A stretch of 64,000 bases of DNA from Rotaria socialis. Lineage: Eukaryota > Rotifera > Eurotatoria > Philodinida > Philodinidae. The DNA is taken from contig CAJNYU010001548.1 of NCBI GenBank assembly GCA_905331475.1, forward strand, positions 1 to 64,000. The letters run 5' to 3'. The notes under the pieces are model-generated. The model was not told the origin of the DNA and ran no database searches. It worked only from the letters and a program-made list of their open reading frames with translations. The position numbers were made by a program, and so were the translations under genes. Numbering within the stretch: the first letter of the stretch is position 1; every line of letters starts with the position of its first letter. Below, piece by piece: positions 11,586 to 27,200 of the stretch.

Positions 11586-13217
11586 TGCATGTATGTGTTG
11601 TTTGTCTGTCCATACTCATGAGCTCAACGTCTCACCAATTACGGGCCTATTCAATGGTCGATGATCTTGCAAAAAGAAGAAAAAAGAAAAGAAATAAAAT
11701 GAAGATGATGATGCGAGACAGAGAACGTGACGATATGTATGTATGGCTGTAATCAAATTGCATTTGGACGTACAGCTTCAGGCTGCTGTAATTGGTTTGA
11801 AGAGTGTAGCTAGTGAATTGACGACTGTTAGTAATCATGAATGAAGATGATTGATTATTATTATTACTATTTCTTCTTCTCTTTAAGCCTCTGGGGGTAT
11901 TACATTGATACTTCTCGTTGTTCACTTATGTCAACATGGAAATATAAACACTTTTTCAATAAAAAACAAAAAAGGAAATGAAAGAAATTGTATTTCTGAT
12001 GTTTATTCTCTAATCTGTTATTCAAGTGACTTAATCATATGTTGAGAAAGTTTAGCTCCTCCTTTTCTTACTAATCCATATCTGTATATACATCGAAACC
12101 ATTTATTTGAGATCATTAGTAAGGTTTCTATTTACTTGTTCACTGCAATGTTTGCTAATAAGTAAGAAAAAGAAAGATTAGACGAAAGAAAACTTGACAC
12201 CTGGTTATTTTCTATATAGCTTTTTATTGAGAAATGTACACGATTCGACATTCATGAATGAGTTTTGAATATTATAACAAATGATTATAGAAATAAACCA
12301 TAGTACTATTGATTATCTTTAAATTACGAGCAATGAATGAGTTTTGATAAACATGAAACAGTGAAATCAGCCGTGAACAATCAATTCACTATATGACTAC
12401 AAATACTTCTGGTTGGTTTAGTTGTAGTTAGACACCGAGTGGCTCTATTGAATATTGAATTGATGAAGTGAAAATCTCTTCATATCGTTCTTTGTTATGG
12501 AGAATAATTTCGATGAAAAGAATGAAAATTTCCTTTTCTACATTTCAAGCAGAGGGCTTTATTCATTTCGTCGGGTAAATTTATTCATAACGATGTTATC
12601 CCTTATAATAGAACAAGGATAAGTTTTTTTTTCTTCTTCTTTTTATATCAGTATTATTATTGGTGCATCGTGAGATGAATAGTCTATTCTTTTGAAAGTG
12701 GTATTCAACACATAAGAACACTTTATTATTAAAAAAAAGAGAATAAGACTTTAAAGATAATCTATTATTGAGGCTATTTCATTTTCGTTTCTAATTTTGT
12801 AAAGCATTGTTCGCAGTTCGAACAGTTAATTATTGTACAATCGATTAGTTATCTTCTTATAGGATTATTTCGAGTAGTTCGAAGTCATTCTTTTTCGATA
12901 AAAGTCAGTCTATATAACTGGAAAAACTATCAACCTTTTTCTTTCCGGATAAATATTTCTTCTGATGAGGCAAGCCTTCGTGTTAATGAATTGCTTAGAG
13001 GTTGAGTCTATGCGCATCATATGATTCTAACCAGTTGTGAACATACCGGAAAAGGGCCCAGATTCTTATCCTATTGCTACAGCAATGCTCCATTTTTAGC
13101 AATTTTTTTTTGTTTTGTCAATGCATTCTTTATTTCCTCTCCGGAATCAAAGAGAAAAATAATTTTCAACTTTTGAACTAAAACTTTACATCGTACAACC
13201 ATGTCTCCAACACGGTC

Positions 13218-13262
<45 letters not shown>
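13218..13262 (+). repeat. Compound (TA)n(GA)n microsatellite
   Basis: A run of about 13 TA units passes directly into about 9 GA units, in non-coding DNA. Confidence 0.9.
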
Positions 13263-15078
13263 CCCCTAATAGATAAACGAAATGATAAGAGTTCCAGTTA
13301 TGTTCACGGTAACCGTAACTCATGAGGATCGAACATAATGCACATATCGTCTCTACTTAAAAGTAATTAGTCACTTAGTTGGCTGCTCCCGTCAGTATAA
13401 ATATGCAGAGAAGTGGATCTATTCGAAATCTTATTTTCTTTTCATAAACTTCATCTCAACAGTTTCAGCGATCTTTTCGCATGAGAACGAGTATTTGACA
13501 TTTTAAATTTATGTCAAATAAGAGAGAAATTTTAGTAATCTGAAGATTAACACAGATGTTAAGGCTTCTTTTACAGTTATTTCAAAGAACACACACCAAA
13601 GGTGTGATTGTCAAAAAGAAATGTCGAATAGAAGACTTATCGAATACGGAATACAAATTCTTGCTGGTCAAAAGAGCATTCAATGCTTATTCAAATATTG
13701 TCAAAACGATGCTTAACAGGGAAAACAGTTAATTCTCTTGAAGGGTATCCACTCCCTATTTACAACTTGGGATTTTAAATGTTTTTGATTTTTTCGTTAC
13801 GTCGACATATCTACGTACTTTCAGGTGTCTTTTATCGATCTATAAAAAAAAGTAGGTTTCTTTTTCACAACGCTTTTTTTATCTTGACAATTTTCAATTT
13901 TTTGCTATTTGTTTTTCTTTTATTTCTGAAGCTATAATCAATTGAAGTTTCATATTTGCATGCAAAATACTTTGCTCAATTTACCTTTGAAAAAAGATCC
14001 GGCAAAAACTTTTTAGTCGTTTATAATCCAATTGTATGTCTATCAACAGCTTCCACTTGGTCTTATGTCTTATTATCTCTGTTGTTAAAAGAAAAAATTC
14101 AATAGAAAGAGAATACTAACAATGAACATTGAGAAGAAAATCGAAATTGAATTTCTCGCATAACTCTCAACACAAGACTTTCCTCTTTCGAGAGCGTCTA
14201 AATAATCATTTCGAGTAGAAAATTTTATTGAAATACAGAAATCGATAGATATTCGTAGTATAAATTCCTGGAAATTAGATTTCATTGCTTTTTTTAATAA
14301 TAAAAAAAAGGGCAGAATGTTTGTATTTAATTATTTCCAGCTCATGGTTCTTTTTTACGATCTTCACAAACCATATGGAAGTGATTCATGCAGATACTTT
14401 CGATTAAGCAACATTTAATGAAAGAATAATAAAGCCAATAGAATGATGCAATACTTTCTTTTTTATTTTGTAAATCTTTTTTCACTATGTACACTTTTTC
14501 TTTTGAAAAATAACCCAAATTTTAATCATTATTAAAAACGCATTTCTAATAGTTTTGAAAACTGCTTTCACATCGATAAGACTGTGCATATCTACTCAAT
14601 TCCAATAGGCATGATCAACAAGAGAGCAAGAGAAAATGCACTTTATTTATTTTCTATACCGAAGCCACAAAGTAGCCTACATTTTCTCCTCATGCAATCT
14701 TGAATTTAAACAATCGAAATGCTGATAAACTTCAGATACATATTGTTATTCTATGTAAAGCAAAAAATCGTTCCTATGCAATGATTCATCGACTGAGAAG
14801 TACACAAGATCAACTATTTTCTAGGAACAAAGCGCAAAATCGATTCCATCTGTTATCTATTTTTTCATTTTTATGTCAATAGAATCGATACATTGTGGGA
14901 GGTTGAAATGATGATCCACTTATTGACCATAAGAGAAAAACAAGATTTTTTCTTCTTTTTTTTTCATTTAAATATGTTAAATTAAAACCAGATTTGCTTT
15001 ATTCTGAGTGTATATCAACACTGTTATATACGGTAAATCTATATCATTTATTGTTTTTCTCAGTCCATCGATAAAACC

Positions 15079-15720
15079 ATGTTAACATTGAAATATTTTT
15101 CTTTATTCGTCGTTTTTCTACTAGCAGTGGTTCTTAATAAACAAGTCAAAAGTATATAGAAATAATGAAATGTTATTTCGATTTTTACAAATAATTATGT
15201 TGTTGTCATTGTCAATTTAAGGTCTCGAACTCGATCGATATCGTCAAGAAGCTTTAGCTCAACATAATATCTATCGAGCACAATGTAAGGCTGATGCTTT
15301 ACAAAAAAATTCAACACTCGATCAAATAGCTCAAAGCTGGTGTGAACAATTAGCTGCAACAAATCAATTTAATCACAGTGGTACAGTAGATTATGGTGAA
15401 AATAGTTATAAAAAAGCTCCTTTTGACTTCAAAAATGATAATGGTTTGTTCGAATTACAAAAAAAAAGCCATAGCAGAAAAAATTATTATTCCGATTGAT
15501 TCTAGGTGCAACACCCGTTACAGCTTGGTTTAGTACAAGATCGAAATATAGTGATGCTAATCCAGCCGATGCTTTAGATTTTACACAAGTTGTTTGGAAA
15601 AATACAAAACTATTTGGTTTAGGTGTATGTAGTATACCCAATAATGGCGTACTTTTTGTCGCTAATTATTATCCAAGAGGCAACTACAAAGATCAATTCA
15701 CTCAAAATGTTAATTGTTAA
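15079..15720 (+). CDS. Secreted CAP-domain protein (GAPR-1/PR-1-like)
   Basis: Three exons, 15079-15151, 15222-15443 and 15506-15720, give 169 residues with consistent phase. Residues 1-20 form a signal peptide (MLTLKYFSLFVVFLLAVVLN). The CAP fold follows: AQHNIYRAQC near the N-terminus (first cavity His), the tryptophan helix QSWCEQLAA, GENSY (cavity Glu), the CAP1 signature FTQVVWKNT, and the CAP2 signature NYYPRGNY near the C-terminus. Length and lack of extra domains fit the GAPR-1-like minimal type. The usual GHFTQ of CAP1 is replaced here by LDFTQ, so the second cavity histidine is missing and metal binding may be altered. CAP proteins act outside cells in sterol or lipid binding and defence; the role here is unknown. 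An acceptor-like TTTTTCTCAG ends 15 bases before the ATG. Confidence 0.93.
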
Positions 15721-17367
15721 AATAAGATTTAGTTTAACTGGAAAAATAAAGACAGTATTTATTGAGAAATAAATTTTTTGTGAATTCACTATTAAACGGG
15801 AATAAAATATAAACAAGTATGTTCGTTTTTTTTGCTGAATTATTAAACATTGGAAATGTTGAATATGTTTCGAAATAATTGAGAGGCATACGCGATGAAA
15901 AATATTAGCAGGTTTTAACATACTGAAAATTGGTTTATTTAAAAACAAAGAAAAACTTAAAATCTCGAGCAATACGAATGAGGAATTATTGAACTTTCCT
16001 ATCATCTGTATGAAGTACATTCTATTTGAAAAAGTACGATTTATATTTGATTCTGAGCCCTAAATTATCTGTAACTTTCAATGCCACCATAATGATAAGC
16101 TCTTACAAAAGCTAATTTCTCATTTTAAGAATCGTGTCTCATTCAATTTTTATACTACGTAAATTAAAATATTCTTAACGCTAAAATAATATTCTGAAAA
16201 ATCAATATAATTCGTCAGATATTCTTTACTCTGGCATTCACTTCTTAACCGGCAATTAGTATAATTCAAACCATAAAGACTTTTCTTTTCAATAGATGTC
16301 TCGTTTGAACTCGTCTGTATATTCAATTGGTAATATTTGAATCTTGTTAAAATTCGTAAAACATCTACATTCATTTGATAGAATATTCAATGGTTTATTA
16401 AAAATATATGATCTCTTGTCTGCACTCATATTCAAATCTAATAAAACATTGCCCCATCTATTTTATCTGTTGGCAAATAATTTCTGGCGGATATAAAAAT
16501 GCACGAGGAGTTATTAACATCGTATGAAAATAACTTCATCCATACTTTTTAACAATCAAACAGTACTAGCAAACATTCAAGATTTTAATATTTTAAATTA
16601 TTACATCAAGAATGATAATATAACTAATATCTGATGGGATAAAACTCCTAACCATGATTCTCTAAATGATAAAATTTGAAAAACAGGCTTTGATAATACC
16701 ATTCTTTATTAGAAAAACTTTCCTTTTTCAATAGATAATAGTCGTACATATAATGTTAACTCTTATAATCTAAGTAACAGCCATTGTTATATCAAATTGA
16801 AAATTTCAAAACCTAGCAAAAGCTCAATAATGTTATACGTCTATTTTTTTATTTAAAAATAATCGCTACATCTAAGTAGCGAACCGAACTCGTATTTGCA
16901 TCAATTGATAATTCTCTGCAGTAGAAATTAACTTATATTTATCATAAGAAATCCTTCGTCATTTGCCCTAAGAATATCGCCAACTAATATCAACTAAATT
17001 AATAAAGAGAACATACTTGCTTTTTATATTATGTATCCACCGCTGCCAATGAAAAAATACATGCTAATAATAATACTAGCAAAAAAGCTTGTTAGCGCAG
17101 CCCCCTCTGAGGCTAAAACGTGGAATTCACATATATCCCTTAGGCTTACTAAAATAATTCAAAATAGTTCATATGAAAAATCTATCTTGATTTCCAAAAC
17201 CTAAAATTGGATCATTGCCGATTTGCTTATGTCTGTAATGGAGTATTAATTGTTAGCTCGTATATTTAGCAATGGCGGAGACTAGTTTCTATGGTCTGTA
17301 ATTTAAAAAAGAAGAAATAGCAACCTAATTAGTCAGGCTCATCATTAGCCCAATTTTAAACTCATTA

Positions 17368-17470
17368 ATGTCTGTAACGGGGAGGAGACGGGGGGTGGGG
17401 AACCGCAAAAATCTCGCTTTTAAACTTACACTCACCATTTTCTTCGAAAATATATGTGAGTTCCACAAAA
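17368..17470 (+). repeat. Dispersed repeat, copy 2
   Basis: Same motif order as 123-229: TGTCTGTAACGG, a G-rich run, CCGCAAAAATC, CTTACACTCACCATTTTC and TATATGTGAGTTCCACAAAA. A shorter hit to the head (TGTCTGTAATGGAGTA) lies at 17229 and may be a truncated third copy. Confidence 0.7.
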
Positions 17471-19072
17471 CTGCAAGATTGAATCCTACTATTCTACTGA
17501 ACCTGCAATTTTGAGTATGTGTTTGATCTAATACCATTGTAGAATTGTACTTAGAGCAATATCAATAATAGCTTATTTAGCAATCTAGACTTTTCTCTAG
17601 GGCACTATTGTGTACAAGTCTGGCAGAAAATAGTTTTATTGAAGAATATGAAAAAGAATTTGTTTTAAGAAAAAAGCCTCGCAATACTACAAATTTTCAA
17701 GCAAAATAAAAAAACATTAAAAATATGTTTTATCAATTCTCTTTTCTCAATCGATTGTACTGAATATGATTGAAAAATTTTCAAGTGAACTCGAACAATT
17801 TATAATAAATCCTATTTCAAATGAAAGATCAAAGATCAAACTATTCTTCGATGAATATATCTTAAACTTGCAAAGACTTGATTCATGAGAAAAGACTTGT
17901 CTTGATAAAATTGCACTTCCATCATCTTCGAAATAAACTTATTCGGAAACCAAAAAGAATGATATTCTAACATATAAAATTACAGAGCAGCATTGGCCTA
18001 CGCGAGTGAAAATATTCATTCTTTCTATCAATACGACAGTAACCGATTAAGTTAATAAATGAACATTCAGCGCTACGCAGAGTATTAAGTGATCCATACA
18101 TTTTTCTAAGAATAAAAAAAGAGATCACCTCTATTAATGAAGTTTCCCACCATAATCTTACTTAAAAATAAGCACATGATGCATAAGTAATATTTCATAG
18201 ACACTTTGAACGCGACTCATTCATGTTAGTGATTATATAAAAACTTGTGATCAAGAGAAATTAATTATCCCACGGTACAATCGAATTATTGTATTCGAAA
18301 CAGAACTGAAACTTAAGTATATATCAATATCAATCAATGATATTATTTCGAATGCTTTGTTATCCGCGTATTGATAAATAGATCATTGTTTTGTCTGAAG
18401 TAGTAGACAAGAATATCACTTAGATTTATTAAACGAACAGTTTGCTTTTCACCCGCATAAATATACATATGTTTCCGTGTGAAATATTCCAGCCGGTCAA
18501 ATGAATACAAAGAAGCCTGTTGCATTCCTGAAGCCTTAGGCTAGATTGTCTTCTGACATTAAACCCTTGATTCTTGTATGATATGCAGTGAAAAAAAGGC
18601 GGACATGACGTTCCCGTTAATGAAATTATAGCTAGAAGTCATTTCAATGACGACGACGATGATGATAATGATGATGAGATTGAAATATTTTTTGACCTTA
18701 TTTAATGACAAGAAAAGAACACCGTTCGATTTCGTTCTCATACATATTAATGTCAAATGTCTAAATGCGAGAACATGTTTCTTTTTTTTACGCTTAACTT
18801 ACTCACTAAATGTTTGAGTATATTCTTTTTACTTTTTTCTTCTTCTTGCTATTGACAAGTCAAGTGGAAAATGAGTCAAAGAAGCGAACGAATGCGTTTC
18901 AATCTATTTCTAATGTTAAAGAAGTTAGGTATCGCCGACATTAACGCCGGCGGATCAGGTAAGCTAAGCACTTGAATCAACATCCTATTAGCTCAAGTAT
19001 TTCGAATCGAATGATTCGTTCGTATACATTCTATATATTTCTGTTGATATAACCCATTTAAGAACTGAAGAC

Positions 19073-19103
<31 letters not shown>

Positions 19104-19107
19104 GATA
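19073..19107 (+). repeat. (TGA)n microsatellite
   Basis: Nearly perfect TGA/ATG triplets with one GGT interruption, in non-coding DNA. A similar GAC/GAT triplet block lies near 18649-18677. Confidence 0.85.
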
Positions 19108-20585
19108 ACAACAATATCTGCTGTTGCCCTTAAGCGCCATCAGCCATATGATCAACGAACTATGGCTGATTTTTTTCCTCCATTGTAACTTACATTTTAC
19201 CTCGAGCTTTATATCAATCTGGTTTTCATTTCGAAAAAAAGGAAAAAATTAGACTAAATCTATTTTGTTTAAAGATTAATATATACGTATATCGATCATT
19301 CAATCTTATTTGTTTATTTTATATAAGGAATGGTATTACTTATTGAATGTTAAATGTTCAATTAGTGGCGTCAAGCGAATTTGGATAGTGAAGACAAGTC
19401 AGATGATCAGCATCATTCTAGTGGAGAAGAGCTTCAGGGCAAAGCTTAACTCGAAAATGTTAGATCGGTAGTGAGTGATGGAACAGCTCAATCTTTTCCC
19501 CATTGGTTATGATACTCGATAGCATAAAGTCTATAAAGGACAAAAAAAGGGGGTGCTCGAGAAACACTAATATCTAAAAATACTTCTTGGCGAATTTCAA
19601 ACTTTATGAATAAGTTTAACCATAGTGGGCGGCTTAGAATTCTAAAAGTCAAAGCAAAAGGAGCTACAACATTCACAGGAGAAAAAATAGCGTATTGTCT
19701 GAAATAATTACAATAGAAAAAGTATATTGATTCTTTGCTATTCAAAAACAAAGCAAAAAAGGAAATTCGAATAAACTATTCCTGGCAGTGTCGGAAGTTC
19801 TGTCTATTAGCCGTGACTTTAATAATAGGATATAATATATTCATCGCTCTCACTTTTTCTGTCATTGTTATCTGATCGACAATAAAAGCAGATGAATCTA
19901 CAGTAAACGAAGCAATTAATTGTTAATCATTAACAGACAATCAAAGAAGAATACTGATCGACATCACAATCGTACGATTTTTTATTTCTTGAAAGTAAAA
20001 ACTGTTTATTAAATTCCTTAGTAACTTTGTTGTCGCCGTTTATAAAACAACGGACTTCTTGTATTGATCTGCTTTCTTTTTCTTAGAAATAAAATCTTAA
20101 AACGTTAAATAAACACATTGATTTCTTTTATTGTATTACGCGCGTTTTTTCTTTTTCTTTATCCATTTGTCGGCATAACCAATCCGCATTTGAGTATGTT
20201 TTTCTTTCCTCGGTAACCAATCCAAATAGATGAAAAAGAAAAAAAAGGAAGAAGTCGATAGACGTTACTAATAAAACAATCTATGTATAAGCCAAAAAAA
20301 GAAAAGAATCTTGCCTTAACTATTATTTATTCAACTTGTAATAACAGCCGAAGAAGAAGAAAAAAAGAAAAGAAGTCGAATTTCTCTCTTTTTTTTTCTT
20401 CTTTTCTCTATCGTTGTCGGCTTTTCTTTTTTTTACTTGCAGGCAGTAGAAGTAATAACGACGAATAGAAACATCGGAACCAATACGACATACAACATTA
20501 TCTTTGCATATATCGCTCGCCCATTAGTTATCTTTTTTCTTCTGACATTATTTTCTTCTCTCTTTTACTTTCTCTTTTTCTTGCG

Positions 20586-20608
20586 CTCTCTCTCTCTCTC
20601 TCTCTCTC
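20586..20608 (+). repeat. (CT)n microsatellite upstream of AP-2
   Basis: CT dinucleotide run about 100 bases before the AP-2 start codon, in a pyrimidine-rich stretch. Confidence 0.9.
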
Positions 20609-20702
20609 GCTCTTGGTCGCTCGCTCTATGTACACGATTTGAGTCGAGCGGCGTTTGCACAGCATTACACATTGTACGAACACATCCGCCAGCGGTCGTC
20701 TG

Positions 20703-22679
<1,977 letters not shown>

Positions 22680-24471
22680 ATATCATCCTTAATTTAAGAA
22701 AGAAAAAACAACAACTATATACACATTCCAATTCTTTATATTTGTGCGTGTTTTGCTTCATTTCTGCGAATTCAAAGAAAAAAAAATATATATATACATA
22801 TAGAAATACTAATACTAGTACTATTGGCTAAATGACAAATGGTTAAAGATGTGTTGCGCATACATATATACACATGCCTATATTCGTCCTTTGTTTATAA
22901 TAGACCCGTGTACAATACCAATGAATGAACTGGCGAAAATAAACAAGATCAAAGCAAACGACACAAAGGATGCATACATCTGCATATACGACCTAAGGCA
23001 GTCGATGGTGCTCTCTATAAAGTTAAAAAGGAACTGTATATACTTCAACTGGTTGATAACTATCGGGTGTTGATGATTATTGAGTGTACTATTGACTATA
23101 ATGGCATTAGGATCAGTTCGATGTTTTCTGTTTTTTAAAGATATTCTAGATGAGATTAGAATCTTATATAAATAGATTTGTTTTTTAAGCAAAAAGGGTC
23201 TATTGTTTAACCAACTGGAGTGATCTGAAAAGAAAAATCGAAGAAATGACTTTTTATTATTATAACAAAAGTTTTCTTTGTCCGTAAGCATTACCAATGA
23301 ACGGAATTATGCTTATAGTAGATGAAGTTTTGATAAGACAAATATATGAATATTCTATGATAGTTATACTGAAAATTACCAAAACGAAACGCGATTGATT
23401 TTGTAGGTGTTCTCACGTCGAATTTTCTTTCGACACAATTACGAATAACAAATTTAGATTACTATGTAGTGTACAGATAGTTAACATAAATGTAAAGGGA
23501 AAGCAGATTAGATTTAATATTTGATTAAAAAAGTGAAGCTAAAAACTAATTAACTTTGATTTTCTATCAGTCTTAAGTAAAAAAGAAAGCGTTTCTATAC
23601 TCATTTAGATAATAAATTATCTAGTATGAAATCTAGATGTCGAATTGATAAAAAGTTCTATTTTGAATCATCAATTATAGAAAAACAATTTTTGTAATAG
23701 ACGTTGCTAGAAAAACCAGCTTATAGGGTAGAGTTGTTTTCTCAACAAGATGGATTGAAAGCATGAAGAAACCACCCTTCGATATATCTATCTTATTTCT
23801 AATGATAATGATACACAAAAACACTCATTCTTATTCATGTCATCGCAACATTTTATAACGAACAATTGTAGTCGCAATTTTGTCCCGCTAATTAATAATT
23901 GAACAAAGATAAAATATCTCAGAAAAATAGACAATCACGTTTTTTACGAATAAAAATGTGTAATGGGATTTTAGGGTATTTTATCGAAATTTCCTCTACC
24001 GGAGGAGATAGAATCAACTACTTTTCGAAAACACAAACGTAGCAACAGTATTTTGTGCAGTAACCACTGATTCTAAAAGGGTCGATTCAATCTCCAGAGA
24101 AATATCAGCCCACTCACCACCGATCCTACAATAAGTTGTAATTTCTATTTTTGTTTCCATAAATATTTATCGCTTATCGAAATCAAAATGCATGACAATA
24201 TTTACAATTATCAAAAAGTAATTCGTTGGATGACACTCAAAGGTAACTTTTTTTTATGTTTTTTTTTCTCATCGTTCTGTTGTGTAAAATAAATATGTAT
24301 AAGTAGTTTTTTTTTGTATTTCTCTGCTTCATTTCTGCACTTGTGTATCGTTTCGGTTAATGCACACACATATAAAAGCAGCTAGAAGAGAACGTAAATT
24401 AAAAAAAACTCAATAGGATGAATGAGATTTATATTATTTATCAATTCTTTTTATAATATTTTTCTAGGAAA
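22680..24471. other. Intergenic region between AP-2 and the ART-TPR gene
   Basis: Contains the AP-2 3' flank and AT-rich DNA without a supported exon. TTTTTCTAG at 24459-24467 is a strong acceptor just before the next start codon, so an upstream non-coding exon or a trans-spliced leader is possible. Confidence 0.5.
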
Positions 24472-27200
24472 ATGCAGACAAATGAGTCAGCAAGTAGATC
24501 ATCATTATCTTCGATGATTGGTGAAAATCATGAAATATTTAGTTTAGTTTGGCTTGATATTTCACCATCAGATGATACACATGATAGTATTGATGTACAA
24601 CAGCAACTTCGATCCATTATTAATCATTTAATAATTTTTCAAGATACTGAAGAATGTGAACAATATATTACATCGGCATCTAAAGAGGACCGATTAGTAT
24701 TTATTATTAATGAAAAATATGCTTTAAAAATGATTAAAAATATATACGATATCCGGCAAATTATTTCATTTTATATTCATTCAACAGATGATAATCAAGA
24801 TTATCAATGGACTTCTCAATATAAAAAGGTTAGAAATAGTTCAAAAGTTTTCACAGAGATTTATAAATTGTAAATGAATGTATCGGTGTTTTTCTTTTCT
24901 CATGCGATCCAACGCTTATTTACCTGTATGAAATAGTCACATCGTAGATATTTTATTGAATAGGAATTATCAAAAAAGTGACATCAGAGTATGGAACATT
25001 GAAAATACTATTGACAAAAAAAAATCTTCAATCTATACTTTAGGAAATTTTATTAAAAATAAAATTATGAACATTTTTTAAGACACTCCTAGCGTTTCAT
25101 TTTTTAGCTATGAAGAAACCCCCTCTTTCAAATTCAACGCTATAACTGATTTCTAGACTGTCAGTTGATACTAAAGTCTATACAGAGACAAATCTTCATA
25201 GAAATAAGTTCACACTATTTGCTTTGCCTCTATCCTAAGACATACTTCGTTTTTACGATAGAAGCACGTCAAATTAGTACGACAAAATTCGAAAATTTCA
25301 TTTTCTGTACGCCAATTTTAAAGCATAGTTTCCCGACAGCGATCAGTTAAGGATTTGAACTTTTTTCTGGACACTGATGCAAGTCATGCATCAGTTGTGG
25401 GATTGACCTTCGCTATTGATCGTAAAATTATTCATAGTTTAAAAATAGCTGAGAGTTCTTTGCATTCAATTTAAGAAATGTAACCCTTACATTATCTTCA
25501 TACGAATATGAAAATATGTTATATATGTGTAGATTAAATCAATCAAAAGTGATATTAATGAATTAATTTCTAACATAAAAGTTGACCATGCAAAACAAAG
25601 GAAACTCGAAGAACCGATACCAATCAATGTATTTGATGCAAATCAATCGATAGACCGGTTGGTATCGAATGCTAATACAGAATTTCTTCATTCACAATTG
25701 TTAATTCATTTTTTACTGCATATTGAATTAACCAATGAACAAATAACGGAAAATAAAAAAGAACTAATGGAATTATGCAAAAGAATATATCATGATAATT
25801 CGAATCAACTGAAAATTTTAAATGAATTCGAACATAATTATGTATCATCAAATGCATTATGGTGGTATACATTCGATTCATTTTTATATCAACTATTAAA
25901 TAAATCATTGAATTCAATAAACATTGATTTACTCTATTTATTACAATTTTTTATTTGTGAACTTACGCAACAATTAGAAAAAGATCAATCGTCATCTATA
26001 GTTCGTGTCTATCGTGGTTATGTATTATCTAATGATGAATTAGAATTATTTAAAGAATCAACTGGAAAATATATATCAATAAATACATTTTTTTCAGCAT
26101 ATATTCGTCGTAATGATGCGCTTGATTATTTAAATAACTATGAACACGATATTAATCATGCAAAAAAGGTTCTATTTAAAATTGATATTGATCCACGTTT
26201 ATTGCATATAAAACCATTGGCGAATATAACAATACATAGTCAAGCAACGCACGAAGAAGTTTTATTTTCATTAGGCAGTATATTTCGTGTTAATGATATA
26301 CACCGAGGAAAAAATGAACCCTACGTTGTAACTTTAATATTATGTAGCGATGATACTCATCAATTAAAGCCTGTCTTTGATTATATTAAACATCAGTTTG
26401 ATGAAAATAGTATAAATCTTCTATCATTTGGCAATGCATTAAAACGAACAGGAAAATTAGATGAAGCGGAAAAATGTTATCAGCGCTTGCTTCATGATTC
26501 GACGTATAATAAAATTTTCATAAGTCGTTCCTATCATCATTTAGGTCGTATAGCTGAAAGAAAAGGCGACTATGATGCAAGTCTTGAATGTTTATACAAA
26601 TCATTAGAAGTTAAATTAGAGATTATGAAACCAAATGATCCAAGCATTGCACAAAGTTATAATTGTATTGGCATTGCCTATCAACAACAAGGCAATCTTG
26701 AAAAAGCACTTGACGCATTTAATAAAGCGTTAACGATTTGGAGACGTGCATATGGAAAAAATCATCCGAATGTAGCTGGATGCTATAATAATATGGGAGT
26801 AGTTTATAAACGAGCAAAAAGATATGTTGAAGCTCTTGAATCTTTTCACAAAGCATTGGATATACGTGAAAGACATCCTTCGACTAGTTCTCATGATTTA
26901 GCTGGATCACATAATAATATTGGTGCTGTTTATGAACGTCTTGGCCATCATGATCTTGCCATTGAACATTATAGTTTATCTCTTAAAATGAAATCTAAAT
27001 CTCTTCCAACACAACATCCATCCATAGCATCGACATTAGAAAATATGGGCTATGTGTACGAAAATACAGGTGCAAATTTACAAGCATTGTCATATCTTGA
27101 AAGAGCAGCTATGATATATCGGCATTCGCTACCACCTACACATCATGATGTCATGCAGATTGAAGAAAGTATTCAACGTGTGTCATTGAAACTGTACTGA
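24472..27200 (+). CDS. ADP-ribosyltransferase (ART) with kinesin-light-chain-like TPR repeats
   Basis: Two exons, 24472-24828 and 25533-27200, joined in phase 0 across a 704-base intron, encode 674 residues. Residues 1-119 form a small domain (FSLVWLDIS, QQQLRSIINHL) often placed before such ART modules in bdelloids. The ART core (about 270-395) has the arginine VYRGY (R280), the serine strand ISINTFFSA (S301) and ATHEEVLFSLGSIFR with the catalytic Glu at 361. The residue two before it is His, not Glu/Gln, so the R-S-(E/Q)xE triad is incomplete and target specificity may differ. About six TPRs of the kinesin light chain/NPHP3 type follow (about 410-665), with repeated A..YNNMG.VYK patterns. 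There is no clear signal peptide, so a cytosolic place is likely. It probably modifies proteins with NAD+ and uses the TPRs as a scaffold; the substrate is unknown. Confidence 0.9.

Larger units (their letters stand above)
10247..15078. other. Long gene-free, microsatellite-rich interval
   Basis: About 4.8 kb upstream of both the Sox gene (-) and the CAP gene (+). It has many simple-sequence tracts (listed separately), AAT/ATA triplet stretches near 10685-10725 and polypurine blocks. No exon chain or known RNA was found. By position it probably contains the regulatory DNA of the Sox gene (inference). Confidence 0.5.
15721..20702. other. Long AT-rich gene-free interval
   Basis: About 5 kb without a supported gene. 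It contains dispersed repeat copy 2 (17368-17470), a triplet repeat near 19.1 kb, and polypurine/polypyrimidine blocks at 20.2-20.6 kb directly upstream of the AP-2 gene. Small open frames here have no domains. The last kilobase is likely AP-2 promoter and 5' UTR (inference). Confidence 0.5.

Noticed and set aside
15619-16020. A 133-codon open frame on the minus strand
   Set aside because: It overlaps the CAP gene's last exon in antisense and otherwise lies in 3' flank; no domain or acceptor/donor support.
22878-23297. A 139-codon open frame on the minus strand after AP-2
   Set aside because: No recognisable family and no signal of coding composition; sits in AP-2 3' flank. Its hydrophobic C-terminal stretch is not at the start, so it is not a signal peptide.
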